Assembly: GCA_965115815.1 (NCBI GenBank)
Contig: OZ220465.1
Location: 4,402,001 to 4,466,000, forward strand
Length of the DNA stretch: 64,000 nucleotides
Source: VXPW01 sp965115815
GTDB lineage: Bacteria; Pseudomonadota; Alphaproteobacteria; TMED109
Reading direction: 5' to 3'
Shown here piece by piece: positions 1 to 9,200 of the stretch (the stretch's first letter is position 1; the number at the start of each line of letters is the position of its first letter). The position numbers and the translations under genes are program-made. The notes below the pieces were generated by a model. It was not told where the DNA came from. It worked only from the letters and a program-made list of their open reading frames with translations, and did not search any database.

Positions 1-2192
1 CTCCGGCGCGGCGCGCGACGCCGGTTTCGTCGCCACCTTCGACATAGCGGCCTTCGGCGCAGACATAATGGCCGGGCCAAGGCGTGAGCGCGGTAAAGGA
101 GATGCGATCCTCCCTGTGCGTCTGCTGCACGCCTGCCGTCCGGAGGTGTTCCAAGACGATGTCGGTGAAGTTCGGGGCCTCGCTGGAAGTGAGCTTTCGG
201 TCGGAAAGCGCGGAGAAGAACTCGCCGTCCTCATCCACTGCGAGCATCCGGTGCGGCGCCAAGCTCTCGACCGTGAAGGGACCGGCAACGCGGATGCGGG
301 ACGTGTCCACATAGGGTTTGTCGTAAAGGTATTCTTGGTCCGCCTTGGCGGCGATAGCGGTGTCGATTTCCTTCTGCCGGGCGATGCGCGCCTCCCACCA
401 TGCGGCGTGTGCGGTGGTGATGTTTGCCGACCATTCTTCGCCCGCATTGCGCGGGATTTCCCACTCCTCCCATTGCTTGTCCAAGGCAGCGTTGATTCCG
501 GTGCGGAGGGGCTCCAGCACTGCCTGCCAACGCTCCCAGATCACGTCGATTTCGGCGTTGTTGGCGATGGATTTGAGCGTGATGTGCGAGACACGCTTAT
601 AGACGAAGCCATGGCGGATGCTGCTGCCTGCCGGCGTCTTGGAATGCGATCGGCGCGTGAGCTCTGCTTCCTTGTGCCGACCTTCCGGGCTGTCAGCGAG
701 GAGATACCACGGGTAGCGCGCGCCCATGATCCGGGCGCGGGCCAGCGTCAGCGCGACACGGGACGTGTCGACGGTGATCCATCTTCGGCCCCACTGCTCG
801 GCAACGTAGGCCGTGGTGCCAGATCCACAGGTTGGGTCCAGCACAAGGTCGCCGGGGTCGGTGGTCATCAGTATGCAGCGCGATACCGGATTCGTCGATG
901 TCTGTACGACATAAGACTTCTCGATTTCCGGTCCTGTATCGTCCCAGGAATTGGAAATCTCGAATGCTGGATAATCGTCGTGGTAGTACAATGTGCTCAG
1001 AGCATTTCTGTCGGGATTAATTCGAGACGCCCTGTAAAGTCTTTGGAATCCGTCTGGCGCATACCGCCAATGCGAAGTTGGCGGTATGCGCCAGACGGAT
1101 CCGAAAACGCTTCTTGGCTCATGATCTCCGGAAGCCATTGAATGTACCGGAAGCTTCCGGTAGGGACGTGAATTTTGCGGGCATTTGGAGGGGTCCTTTC
1201 TTTCTTCCGTGCTCATGGGCCGTCTCGTCACATTGTCCCCCAATTCCAATTGATTGTATGAATTGGTGTCGATTTCTTTTTCCCACAACAGCCTCCGAAA
1301 CTTGACCGCTTCCGGGTTTTTGCAGTACCAAACAATGTAATTCGATATGCGTTTGATTGAGTTCTGTTTTGTGGTTCCGCTGCTGGTTCGATAAGTTATC
1401 ATGCTGACAAATCCTCCCCCCCCCCTCGAACACCTCGTCCATCAACATGCGTACACGATGCACATTTTCGTCGCCGATCTGCACGAAGACCGAGCCGCTT
1501 TCGGTGAGCAGCTCCCGCGCCACCGTCAACCGGTCGCGCAGGTAGGCGAGATAGGAGTGGATGCCGTCGCGCCACGTGTCGCGGAAGGCTTTCACCTGCT
1601 CCGGCTCGCGGGTGATGTGTTCGGCCTTTCCGTCCTTCACGTCGCGGCTGGTGGTGGACCACTGGAAGTTGGAGTTGAAGCGGATGCCGTAGGGTGGATC
1701 GATATAGATGCACTGCACCTTGCCGCGCAGGCCCTCGCGCTCCGCCAGCGACGCCATGACCTGCAGGCTGTCGCCGAGGATCATGCGATTCGACCAGTTG
1801 GCGTCGTGACGGTAGAACTCGGTGCGTGCCGCCGTGTTCGGCAGACCGTTGAAATCGGCAAAAAGGCTGGGCTCGGGCGGCGTTTCCTCCTCCCGCCGCT
1901 CCTTCGTCTGCCGCAGCAGATCGTCGATCAGAACCTTGGGGTGCAGCTTTTCCTGGATGTAGAGCGGCGGTGCCTGGACGACGAGGTCGGCGGCATCCTG
2001 TTCGTCCTTGCCGCGCCAGACGAGCTGCGGGTCGAGATCGCGGTTGCGGCGTTCGAAGGCCACGCGGATCGGCGCCTTCTCCTCCTCCGACAGGACGGGA
2101 TGGTACTCCACCGTCGGGATGTTGCGCCGCGATTCCTCGCCGTGCGTCAGCGTCTCGACGGATTTCGGCCCTGTTTTCGCCCCGCGCGCCAT
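1..2192 (-). CDS. mod: Type III restriction-modification DNA methyltransferase (Mod), out of frame at a G10 tract, 3' end beyond the window
   Basis: Modification and recognition subunit of a type III R-M system, which methylates adenine in an asymmetric site and guides the Res nuclease. The N-terminal reading frame (about 260 residues from the ATG at 2192) contains the catalytic motif DPPYG. The frame is then lost at a run of ten G in the coding sense (plus-strand C at 1416-1425). In another frame the homology resumes at once and stays open to base 1, with the SAM-binding motif DPTCGSGTT encoded near 840-870. DPPY before GSGT is the beta-class order expected for Mod. Nine or twelve G would fuse the two parts into one frame. 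The gene starts five bases after the DUF2283 stop and is last in the operon. Either a phase-OFF allele or a homopolymer sequencing error; identification of the family is secure. Confidence 0.87.
1416..1425. repeat. Homopolymer C10 (G10 in mod), candidate phase-variation tract
   Basis: Ten consecutive C on the plus strand lie inside the mod coding region, exactly where its reading frame breaks. The reading frames before and after the tract differ by one base, and a tract of nine G would join them. Confidence 0.8.
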
Positions 2193-2195
2193 GGA

Positions 2196-2411
2196 TCAGG
2201 CGACCCTGGTCGTGTGCAGCGGCAGCGCTTCGGCCTCCAGCGTCGAAAGATCGACACGCTGCGAAGCCCGGTCGATGTCGAAGCCCACGACGCTGCCATC
2301 GCCGTCGAGATCGACATTCAGTCCGTCCGTCACTTCCCGCGTTTCGGTGCCCGGTCCGGCCTTGAACTCGACATAGAGACTGTCCGTCTCGGGATAATAA
2401 TGCAGCTTCAT
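2196..2411 (-). CDS. DUF2283 small protein, putative antitoxin partner of DUF4258
   Basis: A 71-residue protein beginning MKLHYYPETDSLYVEF, the typical opening of DUF2283 proteins, with the expected later segment GFDIDRAS. DUF2283 genes often follow DUF4258 genes in two-gene, toxin-antitoxin-like pairs; a role as antitoxin is inference. The ATG overlaps the stop of the preceding DUF4258 frame (ATGA), and the stop lies five bases before the mod start, so it is embedded in the res-mod operon and probably translated by coupling. It is intact although its partner is broken. Confidence 0.75.
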   Translation of the reverse strand: MKLHYYPETDSLYVEFKAGPGTETREVTDGLNVDLDGDGSVVGFDIDRASQRVDLSTLEAEALPLHTTRVA

Positions 2412-2659
2412 TCCCGTTCCCTTCTGAATCCGCGGTCGAAGAAGGCATTGTGGACGGTCTCCCCGTCGGTCAACGTCACCACGCGCAGGATGCGCCTTGG
2501 CGCCTTGCCGGCGGGCATGACCTCGCCCCAATGGCGAACCCGACCGTCGGGCTGGACTTTGCGACGAAGCGGAACTGCGATGACATCCGCGCATCATTCC
2601 AGGTTGATATAGGGTCACTTGCGGCGTACCTGCTCCTCGAAATAGCGGGTCGTCTTCAT
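2408..2659 (-). pseudogene. DUF4258 protein (putative toxin), broken by two in-frame TGA codons
   Basis: The frame opens MKTTRYFEEQVRRK with an ATG overlapping the res stop. It then meets TGA at 2615-2617 and again at 2594-2596, before continuing PYINLE ... DGRVRHWGEV ... RVVTLTDGETVHNAFFDR to its stop. The HNAFFDR tail and RHWG segment are typical of DUF4258 proteins of about 80-90 residues. The two stops fall where the family usually has Arg and Trp, so simple C-to-T and G-to-A changes would explain them. The gene is read as an inactivated toxin whose antitoxin-like partner is kept downstream. TGA is the ordinary stop of many genes here, so recoding is unlikely. Confidence 0.72.
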
Positions 2660-5600
2660 TCGGCAGTATGGTCGAGGAGAAAGCCGCGAACAAGCTCGTC
2701 GAACCCCGACTCGATTTCGTGGACATCCGTGAACTCGGCGAAGGCCCAGCGGCCGAAGGTGCCCAACGCGTTCACGCCCGGTACCCACTGGTTGTCCATC
2801 GTCGCTTTCTTGTCCTTCGCATCCTCACCGCGAAGGCCCTTGATCTCGACGACCAGGTGCAGCGGGTCATCCGCTCCCCGCCCGTCGTCCACCTGCACGA
2901 TGAAGTCGGGGAGGTAGGTCCGGGTCCCGGATCCCCGGCGATAGGGGATCTCCAGCCCGAGTCCGTGGTTCTTGACATAGGCGCGGACCCGAGGATCGCC
3001 CTCCGCGACGCGGCAGAACTCGACCTCCCAGTCGCTGTCACAGACCGCGTGATTGACGTGGCAGCGGCGGGCATCGGTCCTCCACAACTGCTTCCTCGAG
3101 ACGGCAAAGCGCACGTGAGCCGTCGATCCCGCCGGGTTGTACGGGTCGAGGACGGCCTTCACCGGACGCTCCCCCATGGGGTGCGCGACAATGCCCTGGG
3201 TGATGCGCTCGCACGCCATTTCGGCGAGTTCCGGGTACAGGAGCTGCGCGGAAAAGGTGCCGCTCGTGCAAGTCAGGTGGTTGTCGAGCCATTGGCCCGC
3301 GATGCGCTTGAGCTGGCCGAACAGGTACAGCTTCGGCTCCCCGTCGGGGTCGCGCCACCGGGTCTCCAGCAAGTGCCGGGTCAGGTGGAACAGCAGGGTC
3401 GCCCGCCGCAATCCACCGGTGTGCACGAGATCGAGGTCGATTCCCTTGCCAATGATCCCCTGAACACGGGTACGGGAGGGGCCGACGAGCTCCGGCGTCA
3501 GGACCAGCGTGGCATCCTTGGTGAAGTTCGCCTGCAGACGATTCTCGGGCAATTCGACGCGGTAGCCGGCAACCCGGGGAAAGCGAATCTCGCAGTCGTC
3601 GCGCTCCGGTGTCATGGCCTCGATCTGCACCGTCCGGCGCGGCTTCTGCGGAAGGGCGACCACGGGCTTGGCGGTAAAGTCGAAGGGAATACCGAGCACG
3701 TCGGCATATTCGATCGGCAAGATCCCCTCGTCGTTCAATTCGTAGGATTGTCGGCGCAGTGCCCGCCCGACCGCCTGCTCGCACAGCAACTGGGTGCCGA
3801 AGGCGCGCACCCCGAGTACATGCGTGACGGTGCTGGCGTCCCAGCCCTCGGTCAGCATGGAGACCGAGACAACGCAGCGGGTGGCGCTCCCGAGTCGGCC
3901 TTGCTTGCCGACGGTGTTCATGGCCTCGCGCAGAAGGTCCGCATCAGACAGGCTCTCGGCGTGCTTTCGGTTCCCGGTGCGCTCGACGATCTCGCGGCGG
4001 AAGCGTTCGACCTCCTCGGCCGCCATCGTCCGGAAGTTCGGATCGAGCGCGTCACCCGATTCGAGCTGCTCGCTGTCGACCAGAAGGGTGCGGGGTCGCG
4101 CGAGCGCGGTACCGTCCCGGTCGAAGTTCCGGAAAAGCTCTAGGCGGCCGTTCTCCAGCGTTGTCGAGCCGTCCGCGTGCTTCCGCCGGAAGCCGGCGAT
4201 GTAGTCGTAGAGGAGCTTCGAGGCGGCGGTGTTGTTGCAGATCACGATGAAGCAGGGCGGCACCTCGATCCCCTCCGTCTGCCAGAGATGAAACGTTTTC
4301 TCGTAGTGGCCGTAGAGGGCTTCCAGGGCGGTCTTCAGAAGCACCGGAATCTGCGATGGGGCGAGGTTGGCGGTCTTGCTTCGGCCCTTCCGTGGCATGT
4401 CCTTGCGGATATGGTCCCACAGGTTGCGGAATTTCGGCATGTCGCTGCCCTGGGTGTTGTCGGCCACCGGGACGCGGGGCAGCTTGACGATGCCGCACTC
4501 GATGGCGTCCATCAGCGAGAAGTCGCTCATCGTCCAAGGGAAGAGGGTACCTTCCGCATAGCCGGACCCGCGCAGGAAGAACGGCGTCGCGGAGAGATCG
4601 ATCACCCGGACGAGGCCGAGCTTGCGTTCGGCCGCCTCCAGTCCGGAAATCCAGAGCCTCGCGGCCTCTCGGTTCTTCTCGGCCTCCTTGCGATCGTCGC
4701 CCGTGAGCCGGCCTTCGTCGTCCCCGTCGGATGGCTTGACGGCATAGCAGTGATGCGCCTCGTCATTCAGCACCAGCACGTTCCTCATGCCCATCAGGTC
4801 GGGCAGGACGCGTTGCAGCATCTCGCCTTCGCGTTCGCGCGAGCGCAGGTCGGGGCCCCGGCCCCGGAGGAGTGCGCGCCCGCCCTTCGATAGCTTCATC
4901 GTCTCGCGGAGCTGGAAGGCGTGGAAGTTGGTGATGACGACCTTGGCGCGGTCGAGGTCGCCCAGCATGTCGCTCGGTACCAACTCCCGGCTCCGGTAGT
5001 AGCTGTCCGGGTCGTTCGGCCGGAGCACGCGAAGGCGGTCCCGGATCGTGATGCCCGGGGTGACCACCAGGAACCCCCGCGTGAACCGTTTGCGGTGCGG
5101 GCGGCGGACGGCGTTGATCGTCTGCCAGGCGATCAGCATCGCCATGACGGTCGTCTTGCCGGCTCCGGTGGCGAGTTTCAGGGCGATCCGGGCCAGGCCG
5201 GGATTCGCATCCTGGTTCGCCCGTTCGACGAGATCGAGAAATCGTCGTCCCCGTTTGCCGAGATGGGGAGCGACCTCGGTCAGCCAGATCACGGTTTCCA
5301 CGGCCTCGATCTGGCAGAAGAACGGGCGAGCGGTACGGAAACCGTGATGGCGCCAGTGGTGCAGCAACCGCGCCGTCTCCGGCGTGACGCGCCATTGCGC
5401 CGGATCCGGCAGTGCTCGCCAGCGATCGACGGCCTTGCGAACACTGTTGATCGTGTCCGCGAGGTCGTATTGCTGGCGGTCGGTCGTGACCCGCTCCGCC
5501 TGCCTGTCATAGGTCCATGTCTGTTGGGCGTCCCGGCCCTTCCCGCTTTTTCTGGGTTTGGGGATCGGCGTGATGAAGGAGACGCTGCGCCTTTGGTCAA

Positions 5601-5709
5601 CGACGCGGTTGGTGGGTTGGCCGCTTTTGTCAAGCTCCCAGTGCCGCGCGGGAATCTCGTACGGCGAATTGAGAACCGGCCCCTCGAAAAACCGTTTGTT
5701 CGTGTCCAT
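2656..5709 (-). CDS. res: Type III restriction endonuclease subunit Res
   Basis: ATP-dependent helicase-nuclease of the type III R-M system, about 1017 residues, close to the family length. Visible are Walker A (ATGAGKTT, about residue 180), the DEAHH box (about 310), helicase C-terminal motifs including SMLTEGWDAS and QAVGRALRR, and a C-terminal PD-(D/E)XK-like nuclease (PDFIVQ followed by LVVEIKG). The start was set at the Met of MDTNKRFFEGPVL because conservation begins there; an upstream in-frame ATG at 5784 would add 25 low-complexity residues. The stop overlaps the DUF4258 start (ATGA). Res comes before Mod here, with the small-gene pair between them, whereas mod-res is the commoner order. 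Confidence 0.92.
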   Translation of the reverse strand: MDTNKRFFEGPVLNSPYEIPARHWELDKSGQPTNRVVDQRRSVSFITPIPKPRKSGKGRDAQQTWTYDRQAERVTTDRQQYDLADTINSVRKAVDRWRALPDPAQWRVTPETARLLHHWRHHGFRTARPFFCQIEAVETVIWLTEVAPHLGKRGRRFLDLVERANQDANPGLARIALKLATGAGKTTVMAMLIAWQTINAVRRPHRKRFTRGFLVVTPGITIRDRLRVLRPNDPDSYYRSRELVPSDMLGDLDRAKVVITNFHAFQLRETMKLSKGGRALLRGRGPDLRSREREGEMLQRVLPDLMGMRNVLVLNDEAHHCYAVKPSDGDDEGRLTGDDRKEAEKNREAARLWISGLEAAERKLGLVRVIDLSATPFFLRGSGYAEGTLFPWTMSDFSLMDAIECGIVKLPRVPVADNTQGSDMPKFRNLWDHIRKDMPRKGRSKTANLAPSQIPVLLKTALEALYGHYEKTFHLWQTEGIEVPPCFIVICNNTAASKLLYDYIAGFRRKHADGSTTLENGRLELFRNFDRDGTALARPRTLLVDSEQLESGDALDPNFRTMAAEEVERFRREIVERTGNRKHAESLSDADLLREAMNTVGKQGRLGSATRCVVSVSMLTEGWDASTVTHVLGVRAFGTQLLCEQAVGRALRRQSYELNDEGILPIEYADVLGIPFDFTAKPVVALPQKPRRTVQIEAMTPERDDCEIRFPRVAGYRVELPENRLQANFTKDATLVLTPELVGPSRTRVQGIIGKGIDLDLVHTGGLRRATLLFHLTRHLLETRWRDPDGEPKLYLFGQLKRIAGQWLDNHLTCTSGTFSAQLLYPELAEMACERITQGIVAHPMGERPVKAVLDPYNPAGSTAHVRFAVSRKQLWRTDARRCHVNHAVCDSDWEVEFCRVAEGDPRVRAYVKNHGLGLEIPYRRGSGTRTYLPDFIVQVDDGRGADDPLHLVVEIKGLRGEDAKDKKATMDNQWVPGVNALGTFGRWAFAEFTDVHEIESGFDELVRGFLLDHTAE

Positions 5710-6029
5710 GTCGGTTGGCCAACCCGGTTGCTCGCGGTCGGAACCTGCAGCCTCCGCGCGCCGCCGCGGAGGGGGTCGGTTCATTCCCTATCGTATCCGC
5801 ATTGGTCCCGTTGCCGAATGGATGCACTGCCGCCCTCGTCTCAGGCTCCGCTCGCACTACCCGGCCCGGATTCCCCGCCGTCCACGCACCCGGCATTCCC
5901 CCGTCCCGCCTGAGAGGTCTTCTGACCGCACCGGGTCGCTGGACCGGGCAGGCCGCACCCTTGCAGGGAAGCGTGCCCGTTTCGGGAACCTTGTGCTCGC
6001 CATGGGATCGAAACGGCACGTGTCCGCGC
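5710..6029. other. Upstream region of the res operon, no gene seen
   Basis: About 320 GC-rich bases between the res start and the higB relic. It should contain the promoter of the res-DUF4258-DUF2283-mod operon, but no convincing -35/-10 pair was recognised. Confidence 0.4.
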
Positions 6030-6325
6030 ATGCGGATCATCGCCGAGAAGACGCTCCGGGAGCGCTGGCGGCTGCCCCGGATGCGGAAGGGCCGCTTCTA
6101 GCCCGGTGCCGGTGAAGTGCGGCCAGCGGACGGGGTACGCCGGCCGCTCTGAAGGAGGTATGCGGCACCCGCGAACATCGTCGGCAACGACCGGGTGGCC
6201 TTCAACGTCATGGGCAACGAGTATCGGCTCGGGGCGAAGAGTAGTTTCCGATATGCCGCCTCGTGTACATCCGCTTTGCAGGTACGCATGCCGAGTACGA
6301 TGCCGGTGATGTGGAGGAGGTGTGA
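6030..6325 (+). pseudogene. higB-type mRNA interferase toxin relic, followed by a stub of its antitoxin
   Basis: The frame opens MRIIAEKTLRERW, the usual start of HigB-family RelE-fold toxins, but hits TAG after 23 codons. Further on, in shifted frames, come the family segments NIVGNDRVAFNVMGNEYRL and VYIRFAGTHAEYD, ending at TGA 6323-6325. At least one nonsense change and two frame changes are needed to rejoin them. Immediately downstream, an ATG at 6327 opens MADSKTIRT and stops, which looks like the remains of the higA antitoxin gene. Both are dead. The next 180 bases, up to 6538, show no gene. Confidence 0.65.
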
Positions 6326-6538
6326 AATGGCCGATAGCAAGACGATCCGAACGTGACTACGATGCTGCTTTGGATCCATCCAGCGGGTGGTACCAGTGAT
6401 TGCGTTCCGACGAGAAACGGCTCATGTGCGGTTCTCCGATCGCCGCGCCGGCCCGACGACGATCCGGCGGCGGAAGGGACCGGTTCCCGGCAGGAGGGCA
6501 CGAGGGGCCGGTGCCCGGCCGGGGGTACAGCGACCGGA

Positions 6539-6835
6539 TTACGGTGCACCTGCCGACCGGAAATTGTCGGCATAGGTCTGCGTCCCCGGCAGCGGGTCGG
6601 CGGGGTCGGCGATTTCGTAGGTCAGTCCGTGCGTCTCCGCAAAGCGGACGGCGGCCGCCCGGTCGGGAAACGCGAGAACTACCTGCTCGGCCGTGTCGTT
6701 GGACGCGGTCCAGCCCATCAGCGCTTCCGTGCTCCGGGGGGTCCGGGCCAGGAATTCGAGCCGCCAGCGGCGCGTCTTGCGGCGTCCCGACTGCATGGCC
6801 GTCCGTGCCGGGCGGTAGATTCGGACATCCGCCAT
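6539..6835 (-). CDS. ETC complex I subunit, NDUFS4-like accessory protein
   Basis: A 98-residue protein starting MADVRIYRPARTAMQSG and containing RRWRLEF and MGWTASNDTAEQV, then RAAVRFAE and GLTYEI. These are the features of the ETC complex I conserved-region family, homologous to the mitochondrial 18-kDa NDUFS4 subunit. It is largely confined to alphaproteobacteria among bacteria. It probably binds NADH:quinone oxidoreductase at the inner membrane and stabilises it. The start is the ATG at 6835, just downstream of tRNA-Pro. The usual alphaproteobacterial arrangement of this gene next to a tRNA supports the call. Confidence 0.85.
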   Translation of the reverse strand: MADVRIYRPARTAMQSGRRKTRRWRLEFLARTPRSTEALMGWTASNDTAEQVVLAFPDRAAAVRFAETHGLTYEIADPADPLPGTQTYADNFRSAGAP

Positions 6836-6848
6836 CGCTCTCTCCGGG

Positions 6849-6925
<77 letters not shown>

Positions 6926-6953
6926 TGCTCCGCAGGCTACCACGATCCCGGCT

Positions 6954-8081
6954 TCACGCGCTGCCGTCGAAGGCCAGCCGCACGCCGCAGAGCAGATGCC
7001 GCATGGCCGGCGGGTAGTAGTTGCGGAAGGCGGCGCGGCGGACTTCGGGCTCGCTGAGTCGGCTGCCCCCCTTCAGCACATAGTGGCGGCCGTCGAACCA
7101 GGGCAGCGAGTACCCGCGATAGGGAAACGGCCGAAACCCGGGATACGGATGAAACCGGTTGGCGCACCATTCCCATACCCGGCCGGCGCCGCGCAGGCGG
7201 TTCGCCGCCCGGGCCGTCTCCCACTCGTGTTCGTGGGGCAGGCGTCCGCCTCGGAACCGGGCATAGGCGCCGGCCTCGTGGCGCGACACGCCGGCCACGC
7301 AATCGTCCGGATCCGGCGCTGCCGCAGACGGATCCGGTCTCGATCCCGGAAGTTCCGACCGCATCCGCCAGCGCCACCCTTCCGGCGTCCACCAGCGAGA
7401 ATCCCGGTAGCCGCCGGCAGCGACGAACTCGTCCCATTCGCGGTGGGTGACGGGCCGCCGCGCAATGCGGAAATCCGCCAGCCGGACGCGTGCGCGTGGA
7501 AGTTCGTTGTCGTGGGCCCGGGCCGGATCGGCCCCGCCGACCTGCACGGATCCGCCCGCAACCCGAACGACGGCCGGGCCGGGGGACTCGGCGGGCGGCG
7601 GTGGGGGCGCGGACGGTGCGCCGGCCGGGGATCCGATAAGGCCGGCCGCGGTGCGGACGGTCTCGAGGTGCTGCGCGTGGTGCGAGATCAGGAAATGCAG
7701 GATGCGGTCGTCCTTGCGGAGCGGATCGGCCGCATCCGGATCGCGGACCCCGTGCAGCAGCGCTTGGTTCTCCCGCATCGTCTCGGTCGACCAGGCCAGC
7801 AGTTCGGACCGGGGCGGAAGCCGGCGGCCCCGGGTGGACCTAGGGGCCAGTTCCGGCCGGCAGCGGGGGGCAAGCCGGTCGCGGATCTCGTGGTCGGCCA
7901 GCAGCGCCGATCGGATCCACACGCACTCGACGAACACGCAGTGTTCGAGATGCCATCCGATCGGGCTGAGGTCGGCGTGTGCCTGGATGCGCAGCTGCTC
8001 CCCGGTGTGCGCCGCGGCGGTTCGGACGAGCGCTTCCTGCAGGTGCTGCCAGCGCCGTTGCGGATCGCCCGCGGGCGTCAC
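6954..8081 (-). CDS. egtB: EgtB-like iron-dependent sulfoxide synthase (DinB + FGE-sulfatase domains)
   Basis: About 375 residues. The N-terminal half is a DinB_2 domain carrying likely iron-ligand histidines in GWHLEHC and in HHAQHLET. The C-terminal half is a formylglycine-enzyme-like domain (GGSVQVGG, ARRPVTHREWDEF, RLPHEHEWE, VWEWCAN, LKGGS, RNYYPP). This is the architecture of EgtB, which joins hercynine to a cysteine-containing substrate in ergothioneine synthesis. SenA-type selenoneine synthases share it, so the exact substrate is not certain. The GTG start at 8081 overlaps the EgtC stop as GTGA, indicating coupled translation. No egtD methyltransferase is seen in the window. Confidence 0.78.
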   Translation of the reverse strand: MTPAGDPQRRWQHLQEALVRTAAAHTGEQLRIQAHADLSPIGWHLEHCVFVECVWIRSALLADHEIRDRLAPRCRPELAPRSTRGRRLPPRSELLAWSTETMRENQALLHGVRDPDAADPLRKDDRILHFLISHHAQHLETVRTAAGLIGSPAGAPSAPPPPPAESPGPAVVRVAGGSVQVGGADPARAHDNELPRARVRLADFRIARRPVTHREWDEFVAAGGYRDSRWWTPEGWRWRMRSELPGSRPDPSAAAPDPDDCVAGVSRHEAGAYARFRGGRLPHEHEWETARAANRLRGAGRVWEWCANRFHPYPGFRPFPYRGYSLPWFDGRHYVLKGGSRLSEPEVRRAAFRNYYPPAMRHLLCGVRLAFDGSA

Positions 8082-8857
8082 AGCGGCTGGGTCTCGATGC
8101 CGGTGCGCGTGAGCACGATCAGGCGCCCGGACGGGACGGACGTCCACGAAGGGTTCCGGTCGAAGGGCTCCGAGGCCACGATTCGCCCGGCGGCAAAGTC
8201 GGGGTGGTCGGCGGTGGTGTGGAGGCTCGGGCTGGGCCGGCGGCCCAGCGCGTGCCGGGTGGCGACGATCTGGTCGGGGGTGGCCACGATCACGTTGAGC
8301 AGCGCATCCGCGTCCGCCGGCAGCAGGTGGGAGAGGACGATGAAGGCCTGCCGGACGGCGTCGGGCAGGTCGTGACCGGAGTGCCGCCACTGTCGGCGGA
8401 CCAGCGCGAAGAGGAGTTCGGAATCACTCGAACCCTGTACCGCGGCGTCGAGTTCGGGCGGCAGCAACTGGCGCAGCCGCGGCCGCATCGTGCCGAAGAA
8501 CTGCTCGATGTAGCCGTTGTGCGAGAACAGCAGACCGTCTCCCTGGAACGGATGCGTGGCGGCGTCGCTGACGGTCAGCGGCGGCGTGGCGCTGCGTACG
8601 TTGGCGACCCAGACCGGGCGGCGCAGGGCGGCGGCCAGCGGGGGAAGGTTGGGGTCCTGCCAGACGGGGCGGGTGCTGCGGTACTGTCCGCCCCGGCGAT
8701 CGTCATGGAACCAGCCGAATCCGTAGCCGTCGGCACAGACCAGCGGCCGTTCGAACTCGCGGGCGGCATGGCTCTGCACGACCAGCGAGTGCGGCGGGGC
8801 GGTCAGGAACGCGTCGAGGCGGCACGGAGGGCCGATGTAGGCGGCGTGGCGGCACAT
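8078..8857 (-). CDS. egtC: Class II glutamine amidotransferase, EgtC-like
   Basis: A 259-residue protein that begins MCRHAAYIG, so the catalytic N-terminal nucleophile is Cys2 after Met removal, as in Ntn-type glutamine amidotransferases. Other family segments are FGWF, WVANVRSAT and FSHNGYI. In actinobacteria EgtC cleaves the gamma-glutamyl bond of the EgtB product. The start was chosen because Cys must be second; a longer frame begins at 8932. It is first in a two-gene operon with the EgtB-like gene (GTGA overlap), which supports a role in the same pathway. Confidence 0.82.
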   Translation of the reverse strand: MCRHAAYIGPPCRLDAFLTAPPHSLVVQSHAAREFERPLVCADGYGFGWFHDDRRGGQYRSTRPVWQDPNLPPLAAALRRPVWVANVRSATPPLTVSDAATHPFQGDGLLFSHNGYIEQFFGTMRPRLRQLLPPELDAAVQGSSDSELLFALVRRQWRHSGHDLPDAVRQAFIVLSHLLPADADALLNVIVATPDQIVATRHALGRRPSPSLHTTADHPDFAAGRIVASEPFDRNPSWTSVPSGRLIVLTRTGIETQPL

Positions 8858-8964
8858 GGAAGGTCTCGGATCGAGGGCTTCGGCGCGGGCCCCGGGCACC
8901 GGAATGATCGGGGCCGGGGCGCCCGGCGGCACGATGCCGGCCGACTATAGGGCGCGGTGCGCGT

Positions 8965-9002
8965 CCCCGGCATCCGGCCGTCCGGACGGCCGGATGCCGG
9001 GG
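8965..9002. promoter_or_regulatory. Perfect 38-bp palindrome in the egtC-mdh divergent intergenic region
   Basis: The 19 bases from CCCCGGCATCC onward are mirrored exactly about the central TCCGGA. It lies in the 343-bp gap (8858-9200) between the divergently transcribed egtC-like gene and mdh. It could be a hairpin in either transcript or a protein-binding site. No other element was recognised in this gap. Confidence 0.7.
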
Positions 9003-9200
9003 CGGACCGAGCCCGACCTGCCGGCCTCGGGATTTCGCCGCCGGCCGGCCCGGCCGTGCGGGTTCCGGCCCGTTCGCACGAGGGCGCCGGGGTGCCCGGC
9101 GTATCGCTTCGACGCCGGATCTGGTACCCTTGCGCGGGAAGGCCGGCGGCAGCAGACCCTGGCGCTCGAACCACAGGGCCCGCCAGAGGGAGTGCGCCGG

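Noticed and set aside
2594..2617. TGA as a possible Trp codon in the DUF4258 frame
   Set aside because: The first TGA falls where the family has Arg, and TGA is the normal stop of mdh, sucA-D, lpd and many others here.
6385..6450. ATGTGCGGTTC resembling the 3' half of a group II intron domain V
   Set aside because: The 5' half of the hairpin and any reverse transcriptase are missing, so it is too weak to report as an intron.
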